In this document: positions 24,956-34,571 of the stretch, piece after piece
Position numbering within the stretch: the first letter of the stretch is position 1
Layout: the number at the start of each line of letters is the position of its first letter
NCBI RefSeq assembly: GCF_003383615.1
Contig: NZ_QNUL01000021.1
Location: 1-64,000 of the forward strand
Source: Dyadobacter luteus
GTDB taxonomy: Bacteria > Bacteroidota > Bacteroidia > Cytophagales > Spirosomataceae
Length of the DNA: 64,000 bases
Reading direction: 5' to 3'
Notes under the pieces: generated by a model
What the model was told of the DNA's origin: nothing
Database searches by the model: none
Seen by the model: only the letters and a program-made list of their open reading frames with translations
Program-made: the position numbers and the translations under genes

Positions 24956-25066
24956 ATGTGAGCATGTTTGATTTTAACTCTTAACAGGCATATTTTTTAT
25001 ATAATAAGTATAGTATAAATTCCTGTTTCAAGGGCTTTCATTGGTTTAGTTACATAAAGAGATAAT

Positions 25067-25897
25067 ATGAAAAACAAGCAATTAATCTTTACAGCCGCAT
25101 TGGCTACATTTTCAGTAATGTATGCAAAAGCGCAACATTCTCTGCACAAACTTTGGGAAACAGAAGCAAAGCTTCCAATTCCGGAATCTGTTCTCTACAA
25201 CGCAAAAGATAAGCTTCTGTATGTGGCTCAGATTGATGGCAAACCCGGAGAAAAGGATGGAAAGGGAGGAATTGCTAAAGTAGGAACCGATGGAAAAATC
25301 ATCGCTCAGGATTGGGTGACGGGCCTGGATGCTCCAAAAGGCATGGGTAAAATAGGAGATAAACTTTATGTCGCCGATGTTACTGCGGTTGTGGAAATTG
25401 ATGCGCGTAATGGCAAGATCATTAAAAAGCACGAAGTGGAAGGTGCTAAATTCCTGAATGACCTTACGATTGACTCAAAAGGAAATATCTATGTTTCGGA
25501 TTCGGATACGAAGAAAGTTCATCTGATTAAAGATGGGAAAATATCGACTTATTTTGATGATCTGACCAGACCGAACGGCTTGCTGGCTGTAGGTTCTGAC
25601 CTGCTTATAGCGGATAGTGGTGCATTGAAGCGACTAAGTGCAGACAAGAAAATTACGATAATTGCCGAAGGGATGGACAAAAGTACAGATGGTATAGAGC
25701 AGGTAAAGCCAGGAGAATACATTGTGTCCTGTTGGGCGGGCGTGGTCTACTACGTAACGGACAAAGGAGCGGAGAAACTGCTTGATACAAGTGCTGATAA
25801 AATCAATTCAGCGGACATAGGATATGACTCAGCAAAGAAAATTGTGTATGTTCCCACATTCATGAAGAACAGTGTTGTAGCTTATCAGTTAAAATAA
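25067..25897 (+). CDS. SMP-30/gluconolactonase-like beta-propeller protein, exported
   Basis: The 276-residue protein has a signal peptide (LIFTAALATFSVMYAKAQ) and about six propeller blades with the repeated DxxGNIYVSDS-type motif: TIDSKGNIYVSDSDTKKVHL, TRPNGLLAVGSDLLIADSG and SADIGYDSAKKIVYVPTF. This is the SMP-30/gluconolactonase/NHL-like fold, whose enzymes open sugar lactones with a divalent metal (Asn and Asp ligands). Exported copies may be lactonases or only binding proteins. It lies 158 bases after the HEAT-DUF1080 gene but beyond a strong terminator, so it is probably transcribed by itself. If the local oxidoreductase makes lactones, this protein could act on them; that is inference. 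Confidence 0.8.
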   Translation: MKNKQLIFTAALATFSVMYAKAQHSLHKLWETEAKLPIPESVLYNAKDKLLYVAQIDGKPGEKDGKGGIAKVGTDGKIIAQDWVTGLDAPKGMGKIGDKLYVADVTAVVEIDARNGKIIKKHEVEGAKFLNDLTIDSKGNIYVSDSDTKKVHLIKDGKISTYFDDLTRPNGLLAVGSDLLIADSGALKRLSADKKITIIAEGMDKSTDGIEQVKPGEYIVSCWAGVVYYVTDKGAEKLLDTSADKINSADIGYDSAKKIVYVPTFMKNSVVAYQLK

Positions 25898-25940
25898 ATA
25901 AATTTATAACTTCAAATCATCTAAAAAAACAGGCATTTCT

Positions 25941-26465
25941 ATGGACATTTTTGTTGGGAGCCTTTCTTTTAAGTTAAAAGAAAGCGAGTTGCGTGAAGCT
26001 TTCGAAAAATTCGGCGAAGTAAGCTCCGCAAAAATTATTATTGACAAGATCACTCGTCAGAGTAAAGGTTTTGGGTTTGTAGAAATGCCTGATGAATCGC
26101 AGGCTCGTACTGCAATCAGTGAATTGAACGGAACAGAAATGTATGGTCGCCCTTTGGTAGTAAATGAATCAAAAGGGAAAGAAACAGGTGGAAAGCCGGC
26201 AGACTCAGGGAGATCGCGTGACGACGCTCCACGGAGTTTCAACAGAGATCGGCCGTCTGGCGGTGGTGGTTATAGTAGCGGTGGCAACAGCGGAGGCTAT
26301 AGTGGTGGTAACAGTGGCTACGGAGGGAGAGATGGGGGAGGAAGAGGCAGATCTGAGCAGAGCAGAGGAGATCGTTTCGGAGGAAGAGATCAGGGTAGAG
26401 GAGGAGATTATAAAAGAGGTGGTGGAGGATCTTCCAGAAGAGGTGAAGACAGAGATGAATGGTAG
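25941..26465 (+). CDS. RRM-type RNA-binding protein with Gly/Arg-rich tail
   Basis: Residues 1-78 form one RNA recognition motif: RNP2 is MDIFVGSLSF and RNP1 is KGFGFVEM, with KLKESELREAFEKFGEVSSA between. The remaining 95 residues are a low-complexity tail of Gly, Ser, Arg and Asp with RGG-like groups (GRDGGGRGRSEQSRGDRFGG). The form matches the cold-inducible Rbp proteins of cyanobacteria and the RRM proteins common in Bacteroidota, which bind single-stranded RNA and may act after transcription; Bacteroidota lack Hfq in many lineages. It begins 43 bases after the propeller gene and may be co-transcribed. A hairpin terminator follows. Confidence 0.93.
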   Translation: MDIFVGSLSFKLKESELREAFEKFGEVSSAKIIIDKITRQSKGFGFVEMPDESQARTAISELNGTEMYGRPLVVNESKGKETGGKPADSGRSRDDAPRSFNRDRPSGGGGYSSGGNSGGYSGGNSGYGGRDGGGRGRSEQSRGDRFGGRDQGRGGDYKRGGGGSSRRGEDRDEW

Positions 26466-26480
26466 AATACTACTTGGATA

Positions 26481-26526
26481 AATTAAAAATGGTCAGAGAG
26501 CTTAGCTTCCTGACCATTTTTAATTT
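26481..26526. terminator. Bidirectional terminator between RRM and MFS genes
   Basis: AATTAAAAATGGTCAG pairs with CTGACCATTTTTAATT across a 13-base loop, a 16-base perfect stem. The two flanking genes are convergent. Confidence 0.9.
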
Positions 26527-26541
26527 ATATGAATATCTGAA

Positions 26542-27732
26542 TCAGGCAGTCGCCTTGACCTTATTATCCTTAAAGAGGAATACGAAAAGGACGAGAACGA
26601 CAGCAGCGATTCCGGCAGGAACCATCCAGATCGATGTCCAGTCTTTAACACCATTCACAGTATACATGTCTGCTACAACACCGGCGATCCAAGATCCGAT
26701 CCCCATTCCGATTCCGTGTGTTGCCAATGTAATCAATCCCTGCGCAGATGAGCGGTATTTTTCCCCCGCTTTGCTATCGGTATAAATCTGACCTGTAACA
26801 AAGAAGAAATCGTAGCAAACACCGTGTAATACAATAGCAATATAAAGTAGCCATTCACTTTGCAGGTTGCCATAACCAAAGGCCATGAAGCGTATGATCC
26901 AGGCAATTAATCCTACAATCAGAATCCATTTCACTCCATATTTACGGAATGCAAAGGGGATCAGTAACATGAATACAAATTCAGAAGCTTGCCCTAAAGA
27001 CATTTTATTTTCCACATTGGTCATCCCCGCATCAGTCAGAGATGGATTGGCCATGGCATAATAAAATGACAACGGAATACAGATCAGCAGGGACGAGAAA
27101 AAGAAAACAGCAAATGATCTGTCTTTAAACAATTTGAATGCATCAAGTCCCAAAATATCTGAGAAAGAAGTACTTGTGCTTGGTTTTGGAGGCGTATTGG
27201 GTAAAAAGAAAGAATACACACCAAGAAGTGCGGCAGCAACCATTGACAGTCTGAAGATGGTTACACTATCCCCGAAACCGTAATAGCCAATGATATTGGA
27301 AACGACAATCCATGCCACTGTACCCATTACACGAATAGGTGGGAAGTCTTTTTCTGAATCTTTAACGTGTTGCATGGCGATGGAGGTTGTAAGAGCCATC
27401 GTCGGGGCAAAAGAGATACAGTATGCCAGAATCACCCAAAAGAAAGTGTCCGGATCTGTTATTCCGGTAATGACATAAAGTAAAGCTGCACCTACAAGAC
27501 TGAAAACTCCAAGCACTTTTTGTGCAGCAAAATAACGGTCGGCGATCATTCCGACAAAAAATGGTGCGATAATCATCGCAATAGAAAAGGCGGCATACGC
27601 ATTCCCAACCTGTGTCCCGGTGGCGCCGAGACTTGTAAACATATACTTACTCATTTGGCCATACCATGCTCCCCATACAAAGTACAGCAGGAACATCATG
27701 CCCATTAATTGAAAACGCGTAGTATTCTTCAT
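26542..27732 (-). CDS. MFS transporter of the nucleoside:H+ symporter type
   Basis: The 396-residue protein has about 12 membrane helices and opens FQLMGMMFLLYFVWGAWYGQ, which together with LGATGTQVGNAYAAFSIAMI and the PPIRVMGTVAWIVVSNIIG segment resembles the NupG/XapB nucleoside:proton symporter family in the inner membrane. Many Bacteroidota members of this group sit beside sugar-use genes and are annotated loosely as nucleoside permeases. Here the neighbours are the RRM gene (convergent) and mutS (86 bases upstream on the same strand). It may take up nucleosides or a sugar product of the nearby locus; the sequence does not decide. Confidence 0.85.
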   Translation of the reverse strand: MKNTTRFQLMGMMFLLYFVWGAWYGQMSKYMFTSLGATGTQVGNAYAAFSIAMIIAPFFVGMIADRYFAAQKVLGVFSLVGAALLYVITGITDPDTFFWVILAYCISFAPTMALTTSIAMQHVKDSEKDFPPIRVMGTVAWIVVSNIIGYYGFGDSVTIFRLSMVAAALLGVYSFFLPNTPPKPSTSTSFSDILGLDAFKLFKDRSFAVFFFSSLLICIPLSFYYAMANPSLTDAGMTNVENKMSLGQASEFVFMLLIPFAFRKYGVKWILIVGLIAWIIRFMAFGYGNLQSEWLLYIAIVLHGVCYDFFFVTGQIYTDSKAGEKYRSSAQGLITLATHGIGMGIGSWIAGVVADMYTVNGVKDWTSIWMVPAGIAAVVLVLFVFLFKDNKVKATA

Positions 27733-27818
27733 TATCGGGATATAGGTTAATTAAAATCTAAATTTACTCTGGTTTACTAATGAATAAAATCCTGTTATTC
27801 ATATCTGCACTTATTCCT

Positions 27819-30458
27819 CTATTTTTTAATTATTTTCTGTAATTCATTCAATTTAAGCAACGCTTCAATAGGTGATAAGGTGTTGACATCAACCTGACTC
27901 ATTTTCTCCTTCAGTTCTTCCAGACTTTGATCGGCAGGCTCGAATATGCTCAACTGGAAATTGTTCTTAGGTATCTCGCGTACCTTTTTCTTCTGCGCGG
28001 CGGTCACATGATCCTTCTCCAGATGCTGCATGATCTCGCTTGCCCGCAGGACAATAGGTTGCGGCATTCCGGCTATCTGCGCCACATGTATACCGAAGCT
28101 GTGGGCACTGCCACCGGGTTTAAGTTTTCTGAGGAAAATAATCTTGTCGTCTACTTCCTTTACGGCTACATTAAAGTTTTTGATGCGTGGGAAGTCATCA
28201 GCAAGCTGATTAAGTTCATGATAATGTGTTGCAAAAAGTGTTTTTGGGCGTACGTCGGGCTGGCTGTGCAGGTATTCTGTAATAGCCCATGCAATAGAAA
28301 CGCCGTCGTAAGTACTTGTTCCCCGGCCAATTTCATCCATCAGTACGAGACTGCGGTCGCTGAGGTTGTTAAGGATACTGGCAGTTTCGGTCATTTCCAC
28401 CATGAACGTACTCTCTCCGCGACTCAGGTTATCACTTGCTCCTACACGGGTAAATATTTTATCCACAAGCCCCATATGTGCCGATTTGGCAGGAACATAG
28501 GAACCCATTTGGGCCATCAAAACGATTAGCGCTGTTTGTCGAAGCAATGCGGATTTACCGGCCATGTTAGGCCCGGTAATGATAATGATCTGTTGTCTGG
28601 TGTTGTCAAGATACACATCATTAGGCACGTAGGTTTCTCCAAGAGGTAGTTGCTGTTCTATTACAGCGTGGCGCCCGTCTTTGATATCCAGCTCTTTACC
28701 GTCGGTAATCACCGGCTTCACATACTTGTTTTTACGCGCAATGGTGGCAAATGAACCCAGTGCATCAAGCGTAGAAATGATTAGAGCATTTTGCTGTATG
28801 GTAGCTACATACTCGGCAGCCGTCTGAACGACTTCATTGAAAATCCTGAATTCGATTGAAGAAATCTTATCCTCTGCATTCAGAATTTTTTCTTCGTATT
28901 CTTTAAGTTCGGGAGTGATATAGCGTTCTGCATTCACCAATGTTTGTTTCCTGATCCAGTCTGCCGGCACTTTGTTTTGATGTGCATGCGTCACCTCTAG
29001 ATAGTAGCCGAAAACCTTGTTATAGGCGATTTTGAGCGATCCTATTCCTGTTCTTTCAATTTCTCTGTTTTGAAGTTTCAGCAGAAAATCTTTTCCTTCA
29101 TAGGATATGGCGTGTAACTCATCGAGTTCTGCATCCACGCCGCTTTTGATCATTCGTCCCTGATTGGAGAGTACAGGAGCATCGTCACGAAGTTTATTTT
29201 CAATTTCGTCAACCAAAACACTACATGGATTGAGCTGATCGGCATATTTATGTAAAATCGCACTGTCGCCAAAAAGATCTTTTTTTGATCCTTTTTCCTT
29301 GGATAGGAAGGAAATCAGATCTTTAATCGGAGCGATCTGTTTGAGCGATTTTTTCAACTGAACCAGTTCTCTCGGGTTAATTCTTCTTACTGCAACTTTG
29401 GAGATAAGCCGTTCGAGGTCGCCGATGTGTTTGAGGTGTTGAGTGATCGTTTCATGAAAGTCTTCATTCTTCAAAAACTGCTCAACAGTATTCAGCCGCT
29501 CCTCAATAGGATGCCTGTCTTTAAGTGGCAATACGACCCATTTACGGAGCATGCGTGCCCCCATTGGTGTAACCGTCTGATCCAGAATTTCAATCAGCGG
29601 GATTCCGCCTTCCTGTTGAGGATATATCAATTCCAGATTACGTACCGTAAACCGGTCGAGCCATACATACTTTTCTTCTTCAAGTCTGGTAACACGGCTG
29701 ATGTGACTTACTTCTTTATGCTCGGTTTCACGCAAATAATGAAGAATCACACCTGCAGCTACAATTCCTAGTGAAAGGTTTTCAATTCCGAACCCTTTCA
29801 AAGTGGTAGTCTGAAAATGCGAAATCAGCTGATCATAGCCATATTCATATCCGAAACACCAGTCTTCTAACTGAAAGGTATGGTATTTACCACCGAAAAG
29901 CTGATTGAACTCTTTCTTATGTTTTTTGCAAAAAAGCACTTCGGCAGGACTGAATCCCTGAAGCATTTTATCGACATAGGCAGCGTTACCCTGCGAAGTC
30001 ATGAACTCACCGGTGGAGATATCGAGGAAGGCTACTCCATATGCGTCGTCATCTCCTACATGCACGGCCGCCAGATAGTTATTCTTTCTGACATCTAGTA
30101 CATTATCATTCAGCGATACGCCGGGCGTTACTAATTCTGTAACACCTCGTTTGACGATTCCTTTTGCTTCCGCAGGGTTTTCCAGCTGATCGCAAATGGC
30201 TACGCGTTCTCCTGCTCTTACGAGCTTCGGTAAATAGTTATCAAGCGAGTGATGAGGGAAGCCGGCAAGCTCTTCATGTGCGCCACCATTGTTACGGCGG
30301 GTAAGCACAATACCCAGGATTTTAGAAGCACGTATGGCATCTTCTCCGAAGGTTTCATAAAAATCACCCACCCTGAACAGCAGTAATGCCCCGGGATATT
30401 TTGCCTTTATCTGGTTGTATTGTTTATTAAGCGGAGTTTCCTTGCGTTCCTTTGCCAA
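27819..30458 (-). CDS. mutS: DNA mismatch repair protein MutS
   Basis: MutS finds mismatches and loops after replication. The 879 residues hold the mismatch-binding domain I with the F-x-E motif (LFRVGDFYETFGEDA), connector, core and clamp domains, and the ATPase domain with Walker A GPNMAGKSALLRQ, Walker B LVLMDEIGRGTSTYDG and the LFATHYHELNQL segment. The C-terminus continues into a short dimer region ending LLKLNELQKIIKK. Length and start MAKERKETPLNKQYNQIK are normal. A well-formed promoter lies about 100 bases upstream. The gene stands between the pseudouridine synthase and the MFS gene, all on the minus strand. Confidence 0.98.
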   Translation of the reverse strand: MAKERKETPLNKQYNQIKAKYPGALLLFRVGDFYETFGEDAIRASKILGIVLTRRNNGGAHEELAGFPHHSLDNYLPKLVRAGERVAICDQLENPAEAKGIVKRGVTELVTPGVSLNDNVLDVRKNNYLAAVHVGDDDAYGVAFLDISTGEFMTSQGNAAYVDKMLQGFSPAEVLFCKKHKKEFNQLFGGKYHTFQLEDWCFGYEYGYDQLISHFQTTTLKGFGIENLSLGIVAAGVILHYLRETEHKEVSHISRVTRLEEEKYVWLDRFTVRNLELIYPQQEGGIPLIEILDQTVTPMGARMLRKWVVLPLKDRHPIEERLNTVEQFLKNEDFHETITQHLKHIGDLERLISKVAVRRINPRELVQLKKSLKQIAPIKDLISFLSKEKGSKKDLFGDSAILHKYADQLNPCSVLVDEIENKLRDDAPVLSNQGRMIKSGVDAELDELHAISYEGKDFLLKLQNREIERTGIGSLKIAYNKVFGYYLEVTHAHQNKVPADWIRKQTLVNAERYITPELKEYEEKILNAEDKISSIEFRIFNEVVQTAAEYVATIQQNALIISTLDALGSFATIARKNKYVKPVITDGKELDIKDGRHAVIEQQLPLGETYVPNDVYLDNTRQQIIIITGPNMAGKSALLRQTALIVLMAQMGSYVPAKSAHMGLVDKIFTRVGASDNLSRGESTFMVEMTETASILNNLSDRSLVLMDEIGRGTSTYDGVSIAWAITEYLHSQPDVRPKTLFATHYHELNQLADDFPRIKNFNVAVKEVDDKIIFLRKLKPGGSAHSFGIHVAQIAGMPQPIVLRASEIMQHLEKDHVTAAQKKKVREIPKNNFQLSIFEPADQSLEELKEKMSQVDVNTLSPIEALLKLNELQKIIKK

Positions 30459-30556
30459 CTAATTGTAGGTTAAAATAGTATATGCTCACCACATTATCAC
30501 TGTCTGATGTGACCTTGTGGTGTATCTGTTTCTGAAATAAGAATAACGGATATCTA

Positions 30557-30586
30557 CAAAAATAACGCTTCTCCCTGGTTTGTCAA
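30557..30586 (-). promoter_or_regulatory. Promoter of mutS
   Basis: On the minus strand TTG (30586-30584) is followed after exactly 19 bases by TATTTTTG (30564-30557), a full match to the Bacteroidota consensus. Transcription should start near 30550, leaving a leader of about 90 bases. Confidence 0.65.
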
Positions 30587-30621
30587 TAGCCGGGCGAGTC
30601 ATTTAAGTAATGCCTGAAAAG

Positions 30622-31215
30622 TTATCGGAGAAGACGAGTAATCTCTGCCGGAGCTAGTTCCCAAACAATTCCGGGAGAAATATTCACAGGACAATCGGCA
30701 AGAGATATATCTCCGATTGCCCAGCGCGCCAGCCTGAGCGTAGGAAAATTAACGGCTGCTGTCATTTTGCGAACCTGCCTGTTTTTACCCTCGTGTAAGA
30801 TGACCGAAATCCAGGATGTAGGAATATTCTTCCTGAACCGGATAGGTGGATTGCGCTCAGGCAACTCAGGTTCTTCGAGCAGTGTAACTTTGGCAGGCAA
30901 GGTCTGGTATTTTTTGCCATTGATAGAAATTACCACACCTGCACTCATGGCATTGCATGCTTGCTGCGTGGCCTGGCCCTCTACCTGAACGTAATAGGTT
31001 CTTTTATGTTTGAAACGGGGTTCAAGCAGTTTGGTTTTAAGGGCATTATCGTTGGTAAGCAAAAGTAATCCTTCACTGTCGGCATCAAGCCTGCCTACGG
31101 GATATACATCTTTCGGGAAATCAAAATCAAGATCAGCCAGCGTAGCATGGTCGCCTTCATGGGTAAATTGTGAAAGCATTCCAAAAGGCTTGTAAATAAG
31201 AAAGTACTGAAACAA
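30622..31215 (-). CDS. Ribosomal RNA pseudouridine synthase, RluE/RsuA family
   Basis: The 197-residue protein lacks the S4 domain and consists of the catalytic pseudouridine synthase fold, as in RluE, which modifies a uridine of 23S rRNA. It opens FQYFLIYKPFGMLSQFTHEG; the catalytic Asp lies in PVGRLDADSEGLLLLTND; later conserved parts are KRTYYVQVEGQ, ILHEGKNRQVRKMTAAV and FPTLRLARWAIGDI. The size fits RluE better than RluB or RsuA, which carry S4. It lies 36 bases after the Uma2 gene on the same strand, so the two may share a transcript. The exact uridine is inferred from family only. Confidence 0.9.
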   Translation of the reverse strand: MFQYFLIYKPFGMLSQFTHEGDHATLADLDFDFPKDVYPVGRLDADSEGLLLLTNDNALKTKLLEPRFKHKRTYYVQVEGQATQQACNAMSAGVVISINGKKYQTLPAKVTLLEEPELPERNPPIRFRKNIPTSWISVILHEGKNRQVRKMTAAVNFPTLRLARWAIGDISLADCPVNISPGIVWELAPAEITRLLR

Positions 31216-31251
31216 TGTTAAATTGAAATAGGGACTTACTTGCCCTGATTA

Positions 31252-31836
31252 TTATTTGATTAAAGCGCCCAGATCAAGCTCAAATCCGGGAAGTACTTCC
31301 TCGCCGGATAATTGGAGGTGAAGCGTATCATGAACGAACATGGTTTTGCGGGAACTGTAAATATAAACCTTGTTATCGAAGCGATCGATCAGCCAGCCCA
31401 GTTGAGTGCCGTTGTCGATATATTCGCCCATTTTATTCTGAAGATATTTGATATCATCTGATTTGGAACGGATTTCAACAACAAAGTCAGGACATACAGG
31501 AGCAAATTTTTCTTTATCCGCCTGACTGAGTGCTGCCCATTTTTCTTCTTTAATCCATGAAACATCGGGAGAACGAACAGCGCCATTTGGTAACGTGAAG
31601 CCCGCTGAAGAGTCGAATACTTCACCTAAACCTGTACTTTCATTCCAGATAAATAAATAACCTGAAATCCGAGAATTAAAATTTCCGGTAAATGATCCTG
31701 TTGGAGACATAACTATGATATTACCGTTTGAGTCTCTTTCGAACTCTAGTGTGTCATTCATCTGGCAAAACTGAAAAAACTCATCCTCACTCATCAGTTC
31801 ACCCATTTTCAATGTTACCGGCATTTCGATATTCAT
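31252..31836 (-). CDS. Uma2-family (DUF820) restriction-endonuclease-fold protein
   Basis: The 194-residue protein belongs to the Uma2 / DUF820 family with a PD-(D/E)xK nuclease-like fold. Visible motifs are FERDSNGNIIVMSPTG, RSPDVSWIKEEKWAAL, the catalytic-type FVVEIRSKSD and the later GWLIDRFDNKVYIY. Acidic residues D (SPDVSW) and E and K in the VEIRSKSD region would bind metal. The family is abundant in cyanobacteria and Bacteroidota; its role is not well known and includes mobile-element-linked copies. Here it is a single copy between exonuclease III and the pseudouridine synthase. A TATTTTTG box at 31873-31866 (minus) may be part of its promoter. Confidence 0.88.
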   Translation of the reverse strand: MNIEMPVTLKMGELMSEDEFFQFCQMNDTLEFERDSNGNIIVMSPTGSFTGNFNSRISGYLFIWNESTGLGEVFDSSAGFTLPNGAVRSPDVSWIKEEKWAALSQADKEKFAPVCPDFVVEIRSKSDDIKYLQNKMGEYIDNGTQLGWLIDRFDNKVYIYSSRKTMFVHDTLHLQLSGEEVLPGFELDLGALIK

Positions 31837-31914
31837 AACTCCGAGGTTTTATTTACAGACCTGATCAAAAATACGAAATAAAAACAGGATATAGAAAAGA
31901 TAACACAGCTGTTT

Positions 31915-32679
31915 CTACTTGATTTCCAGCCATACCGGACAGTGATCCGAGTGTACAGCATCATTGTACTGTCTGCTTGCTACAATCCTGTCTTTGATTG
32001 TATTGGCAACAGAAATATAATCGATACGCCAGCCTTTGTTGTTGGCTCTTGCACCCGCGCGATACGTCCACCAGGAATATTCCCTGAGATCCGGATTCAT
32101 GTGTCGGAAGGCATCGGTATATCCATTTTCAAACCATTTGGTCATCCATGCTCTTTCTTCCGGAAGAAAACCGGAGGATTTTTTGTTTCTAACCGGATCG
32201 TGAATATCATTTTCAGTATGCGCAATATTATAGTCGCCGCATATGATCAGGTTCGGCCGTTCTTTACGCAATTCATCTGCCCATTCGTAGAAATCGGCAA
32301 GAAAACTCATTTTAACACCCTGACGAATTTCTCCGCTCGTACCTGATGGGAAGTAGCAGTTTAAGATAGTGATGTCACCAAAATCTGCGCGAAGAATACG
32401 GCCTTCAATATCATAGACCGGCAGATTGGCTCCGATGGAAACGAAGTCAGGTTTGATCTTTGAAAAAATGGCCACTCCGCTGTATCCCTTCTTTTCTGCT
32501 GCATGCCAGCCAATCAGTTCGTAACCTAATTTTTCGAAACCGCTGAGATCAACCACATCAGGAGTAGCTTTTACTTCCTGAAAGCAAAGTATATCAAAAC
32601 TTTTGTCGCTTAGCCACTCCAGAAGTCCGTTTTTCAGGGCTGCGCGAATTCCGTTCAGATTATAAGTCAGTATTTGCAT
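31915..32679 (-). CDS. xth: Exodeoxyribonuclease III
   Basis: The 254-residue protein is an exonuclease III / AP endonuclease of base-excision repair, of the EEP metal phosphoesterase fold. Key parts are ILTYNLNGIRAALKNG with Asn, CFQEVKATPD with the metal Glu, IICGDYNIAHTEND with catalytic Asp and Asn, WRIDYISVAN and the final SDHCPVWLEI with the catalytic Asp-His. The length is typical. It follows a 607-residue membrane protein gene with only nine bases between, so it is co-transcribed with it although no functional tie is known. Confidence 0.95.
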   Translation of the reverse strand: MQILTYNLNGIRAALKNGLLEWLSDKSFDILCFQEVKATPDVVDLSGFEKLGYELIGWHAAEKKGYSGVAIFSKIKPDFVSIGANLPVYDIEGRILRADFGDITILNCYFPSGTSGEIRQGVKMSFLADFYEWADELRKERPNLIICGDYNIAHTENDIHDPVRNKKSSGFLPEERAWMTKWFENGYTDAFRHMNPDLREYSWWTYRAGARANNKGWRIDYISVANTIKDRIVASRQYNDAVHSDHCPVWLEIK

Positions 32680-32688
32680 GATCAGATA

Positions 32689-34512
32689 TCAATATAATAA
32701 AAGTGTTTTTCCGGTAGGATTCGAGATCCATTTCCCTTCCTGTTTCGACATCATCCACAATGAGAAATTGCCTGCGGGTAGTTTATTCCGGAACAAGGTA
32801 TACTCGTAAAGCGGTTGGTAATAAGTTCGGGTGGTCAGGAAATCTGAAACGGAATGAGGCACCGGTAGCGCCGGCAGCAAGATTGTATACTTATCTGAAT
32901 TCAGAACGAAGTAAGACGGGGCTACTCCATTTTGGCTTTCAGCTGAAAGACAAATAGATTTAGGCGGTAGTGCTTCTTCGTTGGCTCTCATTAATACACT
33001 CACTCCTGTTTTGGCTTGATAGGACTGTTGTCTGTTACCTGTTTTTTTGATTAAAAGCTGTTGTGCAGGAAATTGATTGGATTCATACAACTTGCTTAGC
33101 CCATCTTTTTCGATGGAACTAACCAGTTCTTTCATTCTGGTAGGATGATTCCAGAAAGGTATATCTCCGAAATTATTACCGGTAGTCAGGAAAGTGGAAA
33201 AGTTCTGAAAAAAGTAACCGTCCAGGGATAGCTCCTCATACTGCTTTCTTAACTGTGGTATAGATTTAAAATAGCTGACGACATGCAGAGACAAAAAGAC
33301 TAGCATGGAGAAAATGGCTATACCTGGTTGTAATTGCCTGATACCTTTTGTCATAATTATGAGGGCAACATAAGCAGTAGCGAGTCCCGCTATTCCGAAA
33401 ATCATGTAACGTCTGGAAAGAAGCTTTCCGCCGTGCATCATCCAGTTACTCAACGGTCTGCTGAGGACAAACATGCACCCGGTCCCAATTACGAACATCA
33501 GTGCTCCCAGTATTAACCAGTGTGTCCAATGCAATCGTGCGTTGGACAGCGAGCGGAGTAACCACATCAGCATGATCAGGCCGATGACAGCTCCTGCAAG
33601 TACACAGAGTATCATATCCGTATAAAAACCGGGAATTGAAGGATGAGGAATATCCAGATAAAATGCGTTGCCCCAAAAACCTAAAGCGAAAATCAGGTTA
33701 TAGATCGGATGTTTCCAAGGCTTTTCAGCTTCGGAAGTGATAAAATGATAATCGAAAAGGAAGTAAAATGCAATCACTGCAGCAGCTGCAATCGCCCATT
33801 GAAAAAGCAGTGAAAATCGTCGTTGCAGAATCAGAATGAGTGCGCCGGATATCCAGGTAAGCATACCACTACCACTGATATAGGTTGTGACAATAGCTGC
33901 AACGATACCAATTACGAGACCTTTCTGATCGTTACGCCCCAAACCATATGCAGATAGAAATGCAAAAAACAGAAGCGGAGTATTTTGTATTGCTGCTATC
34001 CCCCAGAAGGCATTTTCAAAGTAAACAAGGTTAAAAAGAATGTAGGGGACAGGAATAAAATAGTACCAGGAAATATCCTCTTTTTTCAGCGAGCGGAAAA
34101 ACATAAACAGAATTCCGAGCATGAACATATTACCCACCAGAATCTGCACTTTAATATTGACAGTTCCAGTGAAAAAGACCATAATCAACATAATAGTCCG
34201 TTCAAACGGAAACCGATGCTGGTTGATCTGCTCGAAAAGGAATTTCATGGATTCAACAAAATTCGTTTCCTGGCGGAATTTATAAATCGTTTCAAGCAGA
34301 TTGTAGTCGTCAGTGAAAGGGACATTGACGAGGTGAGCGCTCAGAATCAGATAGAAATAGACAACCGGAGCAATAATGAGTCCGCCTGCTACCCAGGGAC
34401 GTAATGCTTTAAGTTTGTCTGATACAAAAGTTGCTCCGAATAACAGAAGCAGGACGAGAATTAACCCGAAGTATTCAAAAAGAAAAGGATTGTGAAGCAG
34501 ATAGTTATCCAA
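32689..34512 (-). CDS. Large polytopic membrane protein, possible GT-C type
   Basis: I do not recognise a named family with confidence. The 607 residues show about 12-13 membrane helices in the first 420 residues and a soluble tail of about 180 residues after YVALIIMTKGIRQL and a last helix. A conserved-looking acidic motif, NVPFTDDYNLLE, lies in the first outer loop; such a DD/DE motif in that place is seen in GT-C lipid-linked glycosyltransferases and in poorly described related membrane proteins. The gene is 9 bases before the exonuclease III gene. A role in moving sugars onto envelope molecules is possible, but it is inference only. Confidence 0.75.
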   Translation of the reverse strand: MDNYLLHNPFLFEYFGLILVLLLLFGATFVSDKLKALRPWVAGGLIIAPVVYFYLILSAHLVNVPFTDDYNLLETIYKFRQETNFVESMKFLFEQINQHRFPFERTIMLIMVFFTGTVNIKVQILVGNMFMLGILFMFFRSLKKEDISWYYFIPVPYILFNLVYFENAFWGIAAIQNTPLLFFAFLSAYGLGRNDQKGLVIGIVAAIVTTYISGSGMLTWISGALILILQRRFSLLFQWAIAAAAVIAFYFLFDYHFITSEAEKPWKHPIYNLIFALGFWGNAFYLDIPHPSIPGFYTDMILCVLAGAVIGLIMLMWLLRSLSNARLHWTHWLILGALMFVIGTGCMFVLSRPLSNWMMHGGKLLSRRYMIFGIAGLATAYVALIIMTKGIRQLQPGIAIFSMLVFLSLHVVSYFKSIPQLRKQYEELSLDGYFFQNFSTFLTTGNNFGDIPFWNHPTRMKELVSSIEKDGLSKLYESNQFPAQQLLIKKTGNRQQSYQAKTGVSVLMRANEEALPPKSICLSAESQNGVAPSYFVLNSDKYTILLPALPVPHSVSDFLTTRTYYQPLYEYTLFRNKLPAGNFSLWMMSKQEGKWISNPTGKTLLLY

Positions 34513-34571
34513 ATCGATGAGTTTTTTGTTGATACAAGTGCGAACAATTTGTTCGCCGGAGTGTCTGAAAT

